From Flavobacterium sp. Root186 (lineage in GTDB: Bacteria > Bacteroidota > Bacteroidia > Flavobacteriales > Flavobacteriaceae), in NCBI RefSeq assembly GCF_001428525.1, contig NZ_LMHW01000014.1:248001-312000 (forward strand): DNA of 64,000 nucleotides. The letters run 5' to 3'. The notes under the pieces are model-generated. The model did not search any database and was not told where the DNA came from. It saw only the letters and a list, made by a program, of their open reading frames with translations. Positions 35,982 to 44,210 of this stretch are shown piece after piece (position 1 is the first letter of the stretch; each line of letters opens with the position of its first letter). The position numbers and the translations under genes were made by a program.

Positions 35982-36671
35982 ATGCTAAACAATTATAGCT
36001 CTGCCGATAAGGTTTTACTAGCGGTAGATTGTATTATTTTTGGATTCGACAATGACGGTTTAAAAATACTTTTAATTCAAAGAGATTTTGAACCCGAAAA
36101 GGGAAAATGGTCTCTAATTGGGGGGTTTTTAAAACGTGATGAAGTTCTAGACGATGCGGCTATCCGAATTTTAAATACATATACAGGTCTGAACGATATC
36201 TATATGGAGCAGTTATATGCTTACAGTGAAATTGATCGTGACCCGGTCGAAAGAACAATTTCGGTTTCGTATTTTGCCTTGATTAATATCGAAAACCATA
36301 ATGAAGAACTAATTAAAAATTATCACGCAGAGTGGTTTCCAATAAACGATGCACCGCACTTAATTTTTGACCATAACGAAATGGTTCAAAATGCGATAAA
36401 AAGACTTCGTTATAAAACTTCGATAAAACCAATTGGATTTGAATTGCTGCCGGAAAAGTTTACTATGCGCCAGCTGTTAGAATTATATGAAGCGATTTTA
36501 AGCAAAGAATTAGATAAAAGAAACTTTATCAGTAAAATAAATTCTCTTGAAATCCTGAATAAACTGGATGAAAAAGATATGCAGTCGTCCAGAAAAGGAT
36601 CTTATTTGTACACCTTTAATAAAGAAAAGTACGAAGAGAAATTACTTAACGATTTTATACTGAATTTATAA
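35982..36671 (+). CDS. araR: AraR: Nudix-domain arabinose repressor
   Basis: A 229-residue regulator with an N-terminal Nudix-like domain (about 1-145) and a C-terminal winged helix-turn-helix (about 150-229), the NrtR/AraR architecture. In Bacteroides a protein of this type represses arabinose genes and is released by L-arabinose. The Nudix box is present in outline (G-x5-E-x7-R) but the catalytic REUxEE positions read RILNTY, so it should bind a ligand rather than hydrolyse one. I start at ATG 35982 (MLNNYSSADKVLLAVD), the usual N-terminus; an upstream GTG at 35913 would place the operator inside the gene. It is divergent from susC and at the head of the arabinan locus. Confidence 0.88.
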   Translation: MLNNYSSADKVLLAVDCIIFGFDNDGLKILLIQRDFEPEKGKWSLIGGFLKRDEVLDDAAIRILNTYTGLNDIYMEQLYAYSEIDRDPVERTISVSYFALINIENHNEELIKNYHAEWFPINDAPHLIFDHNEMVQNAIKRLRYKTSIKPIGFELLPEKFTMRQLLELYEAILSKELDKRNFISKINSLEILNKLDEKDMQSSRKGSYLYTFNKEKYEEKLLNDFILNL

Positions 36672-36679
36672 AGAAAAGT

Positions 36680-36745
36680 TTAGCCACAGATTAAAGGATT
36701 AAAATGATTTTTAAAATCCGTGTGAATTTCTTTTAATCTATAGCT
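36680..36745. repeat. AGCCACAGATTAAAGGATT repeat unit
   Basis: Starts right after the araR stop. It is the reverse orientation of the units at 21829 and 26093, followed by AAAATCCGTGTGAATTTC. Confidence 0.55.
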
Positions 36746-36750
36746 ATATA

Positions 36751-36795
36751 CTAAAAAAACAAAACCCTGAAATCCACAATTTTCAGGGTTTTTTC
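36751..36795. terminator. Bidirectional terminator
   Basis: AAAACCCTGAAA (36761-36772) pairs with TTTCAGGGTTTT (36781-36792) around an 8-base loop. T-runs are present on both strands, so it ends araR from the left and any transcript arriving from the right. Confidence 0.8.
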
Positions 36796-36911
36796 TTCAA
36801 TAAAACTACTATTAAAAAAATAAACAAAATTATTTATTATCTTCTTAACCCTGCTTTAAGCGATTATTATGAACACTAACCGCTAAAACAAATTAATAAG
36901 TGTAAAATTTA
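36753..36911 (-). ncRNA. Candidate AraR-controlled small RNA
   Basis: A minus-strand promoter, TACATTTG (36925 to 36918, exact TAnnTTTG) with a TTG about 21 bp further upstream, faces the bidirectional terminator at 36761-36792. A putative AraR operator covers the predicted start. The product would be about 155-160 nt and has no ATG. No gene is found in 36672-37057. The RNA is an inference from promoter, operator and terminator only. Confidence 0.35.
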
Positions 36912-36928
36912 CATTTGCAAATGTAAGC
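36898..36928. promoter_or_regulatory. Putative AraR operator with overlapping palindromes
   Basis: AAGTGT-AAAATTT-ACATTT (36898-36916) overlaps a perfect 18-bp palindrome TTACATTTGCAAATGTAA (36909-36926). The flanks also match the susC site (TTAATAAGTGT and ACATTTGnAAAT). It contains TAnnTTTG elements on both strands. Confidence 0.6.
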
Positions 36929-37057
36929 AAAATATATCTTCAAAAACAAGAAATTGTTTTTTTATTTTTTTTATTAATTTATCGCTATATTTTTCAAACA
37001 AAAAGCAGTTTTACTGTGATATAAACAATACCTATGCTAAAATTCATTGTCTACTTA

Positions 37058-38056
37058 TTACAAAGAATTGCGCATAATTAAGGATGATTTGTTTTCGATT
37101 TGTTCCTTTTTTCCTTTAAGAACCATTTCCGCTAATATTTTTCCCATGGCTTCAAAATGTGTCGAAATGGTAGTAATTCCATTGGCGGCAATTTTTTTCA
37201 GCGGCGTCTCATTATAAGATATAATTCCAAAATCAGAGCCGAGTTTTAAGTTTTTATCCCGGGCATTTTCGATTACACGAACCAAATCACGATCATTCGG
37301 AATTATATATAAATCTCCTGCGGTAATTTCTCTATTTGTAAATTCAGCAATAACTTCCGATTCAAAATTATATTCTATACAAAAATCTTCAAAACCCAAT
37401 TTCATTCCCAGCGGTTCTCTAAAACCTGGAAAAATCAAAATCAGTTTTTTGTATTTACGCAATCGCTCTTTTCCTCTTTGCAGTCCTTCAAAAATATCCT
37501 TTTGGTGATTTTGATAAATGGCCGGATATATTTTCAAATCAGGATTAGTCTGATCCAGTATAATTACGTCACCTACTGGTAGGGTTTTTATTGAAGCAAC
37601 GATATCTTTTAAATTTGTTGGCATCAAAATGTATTTGGTATAATTGCCATTGCTGTCGTTTATCAGTTTTTGAAAAACCTGACTGTTGAAATGATGAAAG
37701 AAAATATCGACCTGAACATTTTTTCCTATGCTGCTTAAAAAGGAGTTATAAATATCTTCCTTAAAAATATTCAGCTCATCAAAAAGCAAAAAAATCTTTT
37801 GTTTTATAGTGATTTCAACGCTTTTAACGTAATATCCTTTTCCGGGAATGGCATAAATAATTCCTCTTTTTTTGAGTTCATCATAACCCAGCAAAACGGT
37901 ATCTCGCGATAACGAAAATGCGAGACAGACTTTATTTACTGACGGAAGCCTGTCGCCTTTTACTAATTTTTCTTCTTCAATTGCTTTTTCTATTGAAAGA
38001 ATTATCTGCTTATATTTTGGCAGACCAATGTTGTTTTGAATCGAAATTATATTCAT
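37058..38056 (-). CDS. GntR-type regulator with LacI-like ligand domain (probable galactose regulator)
   Basis: A 332-residue regulator from the ATG at 38056 (MNIISIQNNIGLPKYKQI). It has an N-terminal GntR winged helix (about 10-75: GDRLPSVNKVCLAFSLSRDTV, then GYYVKS) joined to a periplasmic-binding-protein-like sugar domain (about 85-332). This arrangement is common in Bacteroidota sugar regulators. A longer reading frame to 38143 would cover the promoter region of the divergent genes and adds no domain. It is divergent from galM-galK-galT, so galactose control is likely. The shared gap holds a tandem ACTGGTAKGT repeat as candidate operator. Confidence 0.85.
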   Translation of the reverse strand: MNIISIQNNIGLPKYKQIILSIEKAIEEEKLVKGDRLPSVNKVCLAFSLSRDTVLLGYDELKKRGIIYAIPGKGYYVKSVEITIKQKIFLLFDELNIFKEDIYNSFLSSIGKNVQVDIFFHHFNSQVFQKLINDSNGNYTKYILMPTNLKDIVASIKTLPVGDVIILDQTNPDLKIYPAIYQNHQKDIFEGLQRGKERLRKYKKLILIFPGFREPLGMKLGFEDFCIEYNFESEVIAEFTNREITAGDLYIIPNDRDLVRVIENARDKNLKLGSDFGIISYNETPLKKIAANGITTISTHFEAMGKILAEMVLKGKKEQIENKSSLIMRNSL

Positions 38057-38088
38057 AGGAAAAGAGAAATTTTGTGCAATATACAAAA

Positions 38089-38108
38089 ACTGGTAGGTAC
38101 TGGTATGT
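38089..38108. promoter_or_regulatory. Tandem 10-bp repeat, candidate operator of the gal regulator
   Basis: ACTGGTAGGT is followed directly by ACTGGTATGT, one helical turn apart, 20 bp upstream of the -7 element of the gal operon. Confidence 0.4.
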
Positions 38109-38127
38109 AAAAATAAAGAAATATTTC

Positions 38128-38135
38128 TATTTTTG
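38128..38135 (+). promoter_or_regulatory. -7 element of the galM-galK-galT operon
   Basis: TATTTTTG, exact match to TAnnTTTG, 24 bp before the galM start at 38160. The -33 element is not clear, which suits a regulated promoter. Confidence 0.45.
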
Positions 38136-38159
38136 AATTTCATTATTGGTAAAATTTAT

Positions 38160-39215
38160 ATGGAAATAAAACATAAATCGCATTTAAAGGAAACTTATAA
38201 TTCTAAATCTTTTGGTTTCACGTCAGATAACAACGAAATTCTTTCTTTTGAATTATCGAATAAAAAAGGCATGAAAGTTCAGATTACAAATTATGGAGCA
38301 ACCGTAACGTCTTTACAAGTTCCCCTTTCTAACGGAAATCTTGTTGATGTTGTTTTGGGTTTTGATTCTGTTTCTTCTTACTTAGAGTCTTATTTACTGC
38401 CAAGTGCTCCTTATTTTGGAACAACCGTTGGGCGTTATGCTGGAAGAATTAATAAAGGAACTTTTTCATTAAATGGGAAAACGTACGAGTTGGCCAAAAA
38501 CAATAATGGAAATTCCCTGCATGGCGGAAATAATGGTTTTGGAAGAAAAGTTTGGAATGTTACCAATCAAACCGTGGGCGAAAATCCTTCAATAACATTT
38601 AGTCTTATCAGTGAAGACTTAGATGAAAATTATCCGGGAGAATTACATGTCGATTTAACCTATACTTTGACAGAAGACAATGAACTGGAATTAGATTATA
38701 AAGCGGCTTCAACAGAAGATACCATTATAAATTTAACGCATCACAGTTATTTTAATCTGGATGGACACGATGGCAGCGTTTTGAATCAGACGGTTTTTAT
38801 TGATGCTGAAAAATTAGTAGAGACGAACCACGAGAATATCCCAACCGGTAAATTTATCGATCTTACAAATCATGATTTTGATTTTAGAACAGCGAAAAGT
38901 TGTCCGGTTTCAATAGATAATTCTTTTGTAATTGAGCCAACAAATAATGCTGCTGCGGTTTTAGCGAGCTCAAAAAATAATCTAAAAATGAGCGTTTACA
39001 CCAATCAGCCAAGTGTACATATATATGTGGGCGGAAACTGTTTTGATGTTTTAAAAGGAAAAAACGATGTTGTTTATCATAAAACAAGCGGTATTTGTTT
39101 TGAAACCCAAAATTTTCCAGATGCTCCAAATCAGGCACATTTTCCAAATTCTGTTTTGAAAAAAGGCGAAGAATATAATCAGAAAACCGTTTATAAATTT
39201 GAAAATATAAACTAA
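38160..39215 (+). CDS. galM: Aldose 1-epimerase, cytoplasmic
   Basis: A 351-residue galactose mutarotase without signal peptide, from ATG 38160 (MEIKHKSHLKE). It interconverts alpha- and beta-galactose for galactokinase. Motifs: GRYAGRINKGTF, NSLHGGNNGFGRKVW, LTHHSYFNLDG with the catalytic His, and TSGICFETQNFPDAPNQ with the catalytic Glu. It is the first gene of the gal operon and 24 bp before galK. It is a paralogue of the lipoprotein copy at 14190; location in the cell separates their roles. Confidence 0.93.
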   Translation: MEIKHKSHLKETYNSKSFGFTSDNNEILSFELSNKKGMKVQITNYGATVTSLQVPLSNGNLVDVVLGFDSVSSYLESYLLPSAPYFGTTVGRYAGRINKGTFSLNGKTYELAKNNNGNSLHGGNNGFGRKVWNVTNQTVGENPSITFSLISEDLDENYPGELHVDLTYTLTEDNELELDYKAASTEDTIINLTHHSYFNLDGHDGSVLNQTVFIDAEKLVETNHENIPTGKFIDLTNHDFDFRTAKSCPVSIDNSFVIEPTNNAAAVLASSKNNLKMSVYTNQPSVHIYVGGNCFDVLKGKNDVVYHKTSGICFETQNFPDAPNQAHFPNSVLKKGEEYNQKTVYKFENIN

Positions 39216-39239
39216 GAACAACAAACCAATTACACTATA

Positions 39240-40400
39240 ATGAATGATATTTTAATACAAAATACTACTGCTTTTTTTGAGAAATCATTTGGCTCTAAGC
39301 CTGAAAAAGTGGTGCTTTCTCCTGGAAGAATTAATATTATTGGAGAACATATTGATTACAATGACGGTTATGTTCTGCCGGCTGCAATTGATAAAGTGAT
39401 TTGTTTTGCATTTGAAAAAAACAATTCAAGAAAATCAAAAGTAATCGCAATTGATTTAAATGAAGAATTTGAAATTGATTTAACTGAAGAAGTAAAGCTG
39501 AGTGATGTTGTCTGGACCAATTACATTCGCGGTGTTATAAAACAATTGCAGGATAACGGATATTCGTTTGAAGGTTTCAACTGTGTTTTTAGCAGTAATA
39601 TTCCGGTTGGGTCTGGATTGTCTTCTTCTGCAGCTTTAGAATGCGGAACGTTATTCGGAATTAAACAGCTTTTTGATTTAAAAATTGAAAAAGTTGATAT
39701 AGCACTATTAGGACAAAAAGCGGAACACTGGGTTGGTATTAACTGCGGAATTATGGATCAGTTTTCGAGTGTTCACGGTCTTGAAAATAAGGTAATAAAA
39801 CTAGATTGCAATACGCTTGATTTTGAATATCACAATGCTGATTTTAAAGATTATTCATTGATTTTAATGGATAGTAATGTAAAACATTCTCTTTTTACAT
39901 CTGAATACAACACACGCAGAATTGAGTGTGAGCAAGGGTTAGCGATTATTAAAAGTAATTTCCCTGAAGTAAAAAGTTTCAGAGATTGTTCTGAAGAGCA
40001 ACTTTTAAGTATTCAGGATAAAATGAGCGAAACGGTTTTTAAAAGAGTTCATTTTGTTGTAAAAGAAATCAACCGAGTTATAAAAGCCTGCGAAGCGCTG
40101 GATAAAGGAGATATTGAACTTTTAGGACAATTGCTTTTTGAAACGCATTATGGTTTATCGCAGGAATATGAAGTAAGCTGCGCAGAGTTAGACATGCTTG
40201 TAGACACTGCAAAAGCAGATGACGCCATTATTGGTTCTCGTGTTATGGGAGGCGGTTTTGGTGGCTGTACCATAAATTTAATTAAAAAAGGACATGAAAA
40301 TCAGGTTAAAAGTAAGTTTTCAAATCTTTATTTAGATACATTTGGGATTGAATTAAAATTTTATGACGTAAAAATCTCAAACGGAACAACATTACTTTAA
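39240..40400 (+). CDS. galK: Galactokinase
   Basis: A 386-residue GHMP-family kinase that makes galactose 1-phosphate from alpha-galactose and ATP. The galactokinase signature GRINIIGEHIDYNDGYVLP is at residues 29-47, the GHMP ATP loop PVGSGLSSSAALE at 122-134, and the C-terminal GHMP motif VMGGGFGGCTINL near residue 335. The length is normal. It lies between galM and galT with short gaps of 24 and 16 bp. Cytoplasmic. Confidence 0.97.
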   Translation: MNDILIQNTTAFFEKSFGSKPEKVVLSPGRINIIGEHIDYNDGYVLPAAIDKVICFAFEKNNSRKSKVIAIDLNEEFEIDLTEEVKLSDVVWTNYIRGVIKQLQDNGYSFEGFNCVFSSNIPVGSGLSSSAALECGTLFGIKQLFDLKIEKVDIALLGQKAEHWVGINCGIMDQFSSVHGLENKVIKLDCNTLDFEYHNADFKDYSLILMDSNVKHSLFTSEYNTRRIECEQGLAIIKSNFPEVKSFRDCSEEQLLSIQDKMSETVFKRVHFVVKEINRVIKACEALDKGDIELLGQLLFETHYGLSQEYEVSCAELDMLVDTAKADDAIIGSRVMGGGFGGCTINLIKKGHENQVKSKFSNLYLDTFGIELKFYDVKISNGTTLL

Positions 40401-40416
40401 TACCACACACAACACA

Positions 40417-41478
40417 ATGAAAAATTTTGACATTAACGAAGATCCTCACAGACGTTTTAATCCCTTAATTAATGAATGGGTTTTGGTTTCACCTCATCGT
40501 GCAAAACGTCCGTGGCAGGGACAAAATGAAACCATTTCAACAGAATCACTTCCTAAACACGACCCCGAATGTTATTTATGTCCGGGAAATGTTCGTGCAA
40601 ACGGAGTTAGTAATCCGGCATACAAAAGCAGCTTTGTTTTCGACAATGATTTTGCTGCTTTAAAACAGGATGAAATTATTTTTGAAGAAGATATTAAACA
40701 TACATTTTTTAAGGCAAAACCAGAACAGGGAATTTCGAGAGTGGTTTGTTTTTCTCCAAGACACGACCTTACGCTTCCGGAAATGGAAGTTTCGGATATT
40801 GAAAACATTGTAAAAACCTGGCAGAAAGAATATACTGATTTAGGGAATATAAAATACATTAACCACGTTCAGATTTTTGAAAATAAAGGAAGTGTTATGG
40901 GTTGCAGCAACCCGCACCCGCATGGGCAGATCTGGGCACAGTCTTCATTGCCAACTCAGGTTGAAAAAACACATAACAGCTTAAAATCGTATTTTGATAA
41001 AAATCATAGAACTCTATTAGAAGATTACGTTCAGGCCGAATTAAAAGTGGGAAGCCGTATCGTTATCGAAAACGAACATTTTGTGGCATTAGTTCCGTTT
41101 TGGGCAATCTGGCCTTACGAAACTATGATTGTAAGCAAAAGAGCCATCAGCAAAATCACTGATTTTACTGCTGAAGAAGTTTCGGCTTATGCCAAAATTT
41201 TAAAGCAGTTAACAATCAAATATGATAATTTATTCAACACTTCATTTCCGTATTCGTCAGGAATTCATCAGGCACCAACAGACGGTTTTGATCATCCGGA
41301 ATGGCATTTTCACATGCATTTTTATCCGCCGCTGCTTCGTTCTGCAACCGTAAAAAAATTCATGGTGGGTTACGAAATGATGGGAGAATCTCAAAGAGAT
41401 ATTACTCCTGAAAAAAGTGCCGAAATTTTAAGACAACAGGCAGATGTACATTATAAAATTGCAGTAAAAATTGACTAA
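40417..41478 (+). CDS. galT: Galactose-1-phosphate uridylyltransferase
   Basis: A 353-residue HIT-superfamily enzyme that exchanges UMP between UDP-glucose and galactose 1-phosphate. The active-site motif CSNPHPHGQIW has the nucleophilic His169. Cys53 and Cys55 (ECYLCPGN) match the zinc site in related enzymes. RVVCFSPRHDLTLPEM and the C-terminal HMHFYPPLLRS are also typical. It ends the gal operon. The UDP-galactose 4-epimerase that completes the Leloir route is not in the window. Confidence 0.97.
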   Translation: MKNFDINEDPHRRFNPLINEWVLVSPHRAKRPWQGQNETISTESLPKHDPECYLCPGNVRANGVSNPAYKSSFVFDNDFAALKQDEIIFEEDIKHTFFKAKPEQGISRVVCFSPRHDLTLPEMEVSDIENIVKTWQKEYTDLGNIKYINHVQIFENKGSVMGCSNPHPHGQIWAQSSLPTQVEKTHNSLKSYFDKNHRTLLEDYVQAELKVGSRIVIENEHFVALVPFWAIWPYETMIVSKRAISKITDFTAEEVSAYAKILKQLTIKYDNLFNTSFPYSSGIHQAPTDGFDHPEWHFHMHFYPPLLRSATVKKFMVGYEMMGESQRDITPEKSAEILRQQADVHYKIAVKID

Positions 41479-41531
41479 AATTTTACGCTAATAGCCTGTA
41501 ATTTGAAAATTTAACAGAATTACTTACTTAT

Positions 41532-41550
41532 AAATGTAAATAACACATTT
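41532..41550. promoter_or_regulatory. Putative AraR operator upstream of the sugar transporter
   Basis: AAATGT-AAATAAC-ACATTT, a perfect 6+7+6 palindrome of the plan AARTGT-N7-ACAYTT. It lies about 30 bp upstream of a -7 element, so the geometry differs from the downstream sites. Confidence 0.5.
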
Positions 41551-41578
41551 AAAGTAGTTGTTTTTAAAGTTTTTATTT

Positions 41579-41586
41579 TAAATTTG
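41579..41586 (+). promoter_or_regulatory. -7 element of the symporter gene
   Basis: TAAATTTG, exact TAnnTTTG, with a TTG 18 bp upstream (41558-41560). The leader to the ATG at 41726 is about 130 nt. Confidence 0.4.
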
Positions 41587-41725
41587 GCTTTCATTCTTGT
41601 TTTGATAAAAAAATAACAGAATAAAAACACATATTTCATTTTTAAACACATAAAACCACATAAATATTAATTTCAATTTTAACTTAAACAATCACCTATA
41701 CTAATTATCTAAAATACTATTAACA

Positions 41726-43411
41726 ATGAACCAGAACCTTGCTTTCGCAGATTATGCGGTTTTTATTATTTATTTCATCGTAGTTTCCGTCTACGGTTAC
41801 ACAGTTTACAGTAAGCGTAAAAAAGATGAACACGATGCAAAAGCTTACTTTTTGGCTGAAGGAAATTTAACATGGTGGGCTATTGGAGCTTCGTTAATTG
41901 CCTCAAACATTTCAGCTGAACAATTTATCGGAATGAGCGGTGAAGGTTTCTTTTTAGGAATTGCCGTTGCAGCTTATGAATGGCTTGCAGCTGTTGCACT
42001 TATTATTGTAGCAGTTTGGTTTATTCCTGTATATCTTAAAAACAAGATTTACACCATGCCTCAATTCTTAAAAACACGTTATAACGAATCTACAGCCTTG
42101 ATTATGGCCGTTTTCTGGTTGTTTTTATATGTTTTTGTAAACTTAACTTCTATCCTGTATTTAGGTGCTGTTGCTATTAATGGTCTTGCTGGTGGAGAAT
42201 ATCTTCACGTAATCATGGTAGGGTTAGCCGTTTTTGCTTTAATTATCTCTTTAGGAGGTATGAAAGTTGTTGCTTATACCGACGTTATTCAGGTTGCTGT
42301 TTTAATTATTGGCGGACTTGTAACTTCGTATATTGCTTTGACAACTGTAGGTCAGTATTTTGGAGTTGGTGAAAATGCAATTGCAGGTTTTAAAGTTTTA
42401 ATGAAAGAAGCTCCGGAGCATTTCAAAATGATTATTCCAAAACCAACTGCAACTTCATCTCAACTTGATATTGACAAATATTTGACTTTTCCTGGTTTAA
42501 TGTCTTACGTTGCAGGTATATGGATCATCAACCTGAACTATTGGGGATGTAATCAATACATTACACAAAGAGCATTAGGTGCCGACTTGCAAACTGCTCG
42601 TACAGGTATTTTATTTGCTGGTATGTTAAAATTATTAATGCCTTTAATCGTAATGCTGCCAGGTATTGCTGCTTATGTTTTATACCAAAACGGGCATTTA
42701 CCACAATTAGTTGGAGGAAAAGACGGAGCTTATTCTGCTGTATTAACATTCTTGCCAACTGGTTTAAAAGGACTTTCTGTAGCGGCTTTGACTGCGGCAA
42801 TTGTAGCTTCATTGGCTGGAAAAGTAAATAGTATTTCGACTATTTATACTTTAGATATCCATAAAAAATACATTCAAAAAGAAGCTGGCGAAAAGCAACA
42901 GGTAAACATTGGTAGAATTGCCGTTTTTGCTGCTATGCTTTTAGCTGTATTATTTACATGGAATGACATTCTTGGAATTGGCGGTGTTGGTGGTTTCACT
43001 TACATTCAAAAATATACGGGATTTATCAGCCCTGGAGTTTTTGCTATGTTCTTCCTTGGTATGTTCTGGAAAAGAACGACAGGAACAGCTGCTATTGTTG
43101 GGGTAATTTTAGGATTTGTATTGTCTGTTTTATTCAACGAATATGCTCCAATGTTATTCGGAAACGACACATTATTGTATACTGCTTATCCTAACGGAAA
43201 AGGAGCTTACGAAATTCCTTTCCACATTTGTATGGGATTATCATTCTTCTTTACGATGTTAGCTATGATCGGAATCAGTTTTGCTGGCCCTAAAGTAAAT
43301 CCAAAAGCGTTTGAAATAGACTCTGAAATGTTTAAAGTAAAACCACAAACAACAGTTTTAATTGTAATTACATTACTGATTATCGTAGCATTGTACGTTA
43401 AATTCTGGTAA
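41726..43411 (+). CDS. Sodium/sugar symporter of the SGLT (SSS) family
   Basis: A 561-residue inner-membrane transporter with about 14 hydrophobic helices, of the sodium:solute symporter family. ANISAEQFIGMSGEGFFLGI, GGMKVVAYTDVIQ and the QRALGA segment are typical of SGLT-like sugar symporters. It could bring arabinose, galactose or both into the cytoplasm. It follows the gal operon but has its own promoter, and a putative AraR operator upstream links it to arabinose control. A terminator follows. Confidence 0.93.
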   Translation: MNQNLAFADYAVFIIYFIVVSVYGYTVYSKRKKDEHDAKAYFLAEGNLTWWAIGASLIASNISAEQFIGMSGEGFFLGIAVAAYEWLAAVALIIVAVWFIPVYLKNKIYTMPQFLKTRYNESTALIMAVFWLFLYVFVNLTSILYLGAVAINGLAGGEYLHVIMVGLAVFALIISLGGMKVVAYTDVIQVAVLIIGGLVTSYIALTTVGQYFGVGENAIAGFKVLMKEAPEHFKMIIPKPTATSSQLDIDKYLTFPGLMSYVAGIWIINLNYWGCNQYITQRALGADLQTARTGILFAGMLKLLMPLIVMLPGIAAYVLYQNGHLPQLVGGKDGAYSAVLTFLPTGLKGLSVAALTAAIVASLAGKVNSISTIYTLDIHKKYIQKEAGEKQQVNIGRIAVFAAMLLAVLFTWNDILGIGGVGGFTYIQKYTGFISPGVFAMFFLGMFWKRTTGTAAIVGVILGFVLSVLFNEYAPMLFGNDTLLYTAYPNGKGAYEIPFHICMGLSFFFTMLAMIGISFAGPKVNPKAFEIDSEMFKVKPQTTVLIVITLLIIVALYVKFW

Positions 43412-43437
43412 TTTTTTAATAAGTAATTTTGAAGTGA

Positions 43438-43466
43438 AAAGGGATCCTGAATGGGATCCCTTTTTG
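43438..43466 (+). terminator. Terminator after the symporter gene
   Basis: AAAGGGATCC (43438-43447) pairs with GGATCCCTTT (43454-43463) around a 6-base loop, followed by T-rich sequence. Confidence 0.8.
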
Positions 43467-43569
43467 TTTTAAATCATTAAAGTTTTGTTTTTTTATTTTA
43501 ACAAGAAAAAACATTTATACAAACATTTTAATTACTTTTAGACCAGTAATTAACCAAAATAAATAAAAA

Positions 43570-44175
43570 ATGAAAAAACTAATTTTTGCTTTATTTATTA
43601 TTTCCGGAACTGCTTTTGCTCAGGACATGGAAGTAGTAAAAGGAAACTTTGATTTCTTAAAAGATCAAAAAGAAATCAATACAATATTTGATTATAGCAG
43701 CTTCACTATGATGAAAGAAAAAAAATCTGAAGCACAATACATTAAAGAACACAAAGCCGATTTAGACGAAAAAGCAAAAGGAAACGGAAACCTTTGGGAA
43801 AAAAGATGGGTTGTTGCAAAAGATCAAATCTGGACACCAAAATTTTTAGAAATAGGAAATGTTGTATTATCTAAAGCTGGTAAAGATGTAAATTTTCAGG
43901 AAGGATTAAATACTCCTTATACTTTAATTGTACAAACGGTATGGATTTACCCAGGATGGGATGCTGGAATCATGAAACAGCCGGCAAAAGTTACTACAAA
44001 TTTAAAATTTGTTGAAACGGCAAACAAATCAAATGTTTTACTGGAAATTACAAGCGAAGATGCTCCCGGAGATCAATGGGGAAGTAATTTTAGTAATGAA
44101 ACAAGAATTGGGGAAGGATTTGCCAAAACTGCAAAATCGTTATCTAAGCTTTTGTTGAAAAAAGCATTCAAATAA
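43570..44175 (+). CDS. Secreted protein of unknown function
   Basis: A 201-residue protein with a signal peptide (1-18, ending TAFAQ) and no lipobox. The mature part has a lysine- and glutamate-rich N-terminal section and a strand-rich centre with VWIYPGWDAGIM. It ends with an amphipathic basic helix (about 180-201). No family is recognised. It stands alone between two terminators and is probably an independent unit encoding a periplasmic protein. Any link to the symporter or pigment genes is unproven. Confidence 0.75.
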   Translation: MKKLIFALFIISGTAFAQDMEVVKGNFDFLKDQKEINTIFDYSSFTMMKEKKSEAQYIKEHKADLDEKAKGNGNLWEKRWVVAKDQIWTPKFLEIGNVVLSKAGKDVNFQEGLNTPYTLIVQTVWIYPGWDAGIMKQPAKVTTNLKFVETANKSNVLLEITSEDAPGDQWGSNFSNETRIGEGFAKTAKSLSKLLLKKAFK

Positions 44176-44182
44176 AACCAAA

Positions 44183-44210
44183 ACAAAGCCCTGATTATTC
44201 AGGGCTTTGT
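44183..44210. terminator. Bidirectional terminator overlapping the halogenase stop
   Basis: ACAAAGCCCTGA (44183-44194) pairs with TCAGGGCTTTGT (44199-44210) around the loop TTAT. The loop contains the stop codon of the convergent gene. Confidence 0.7.
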
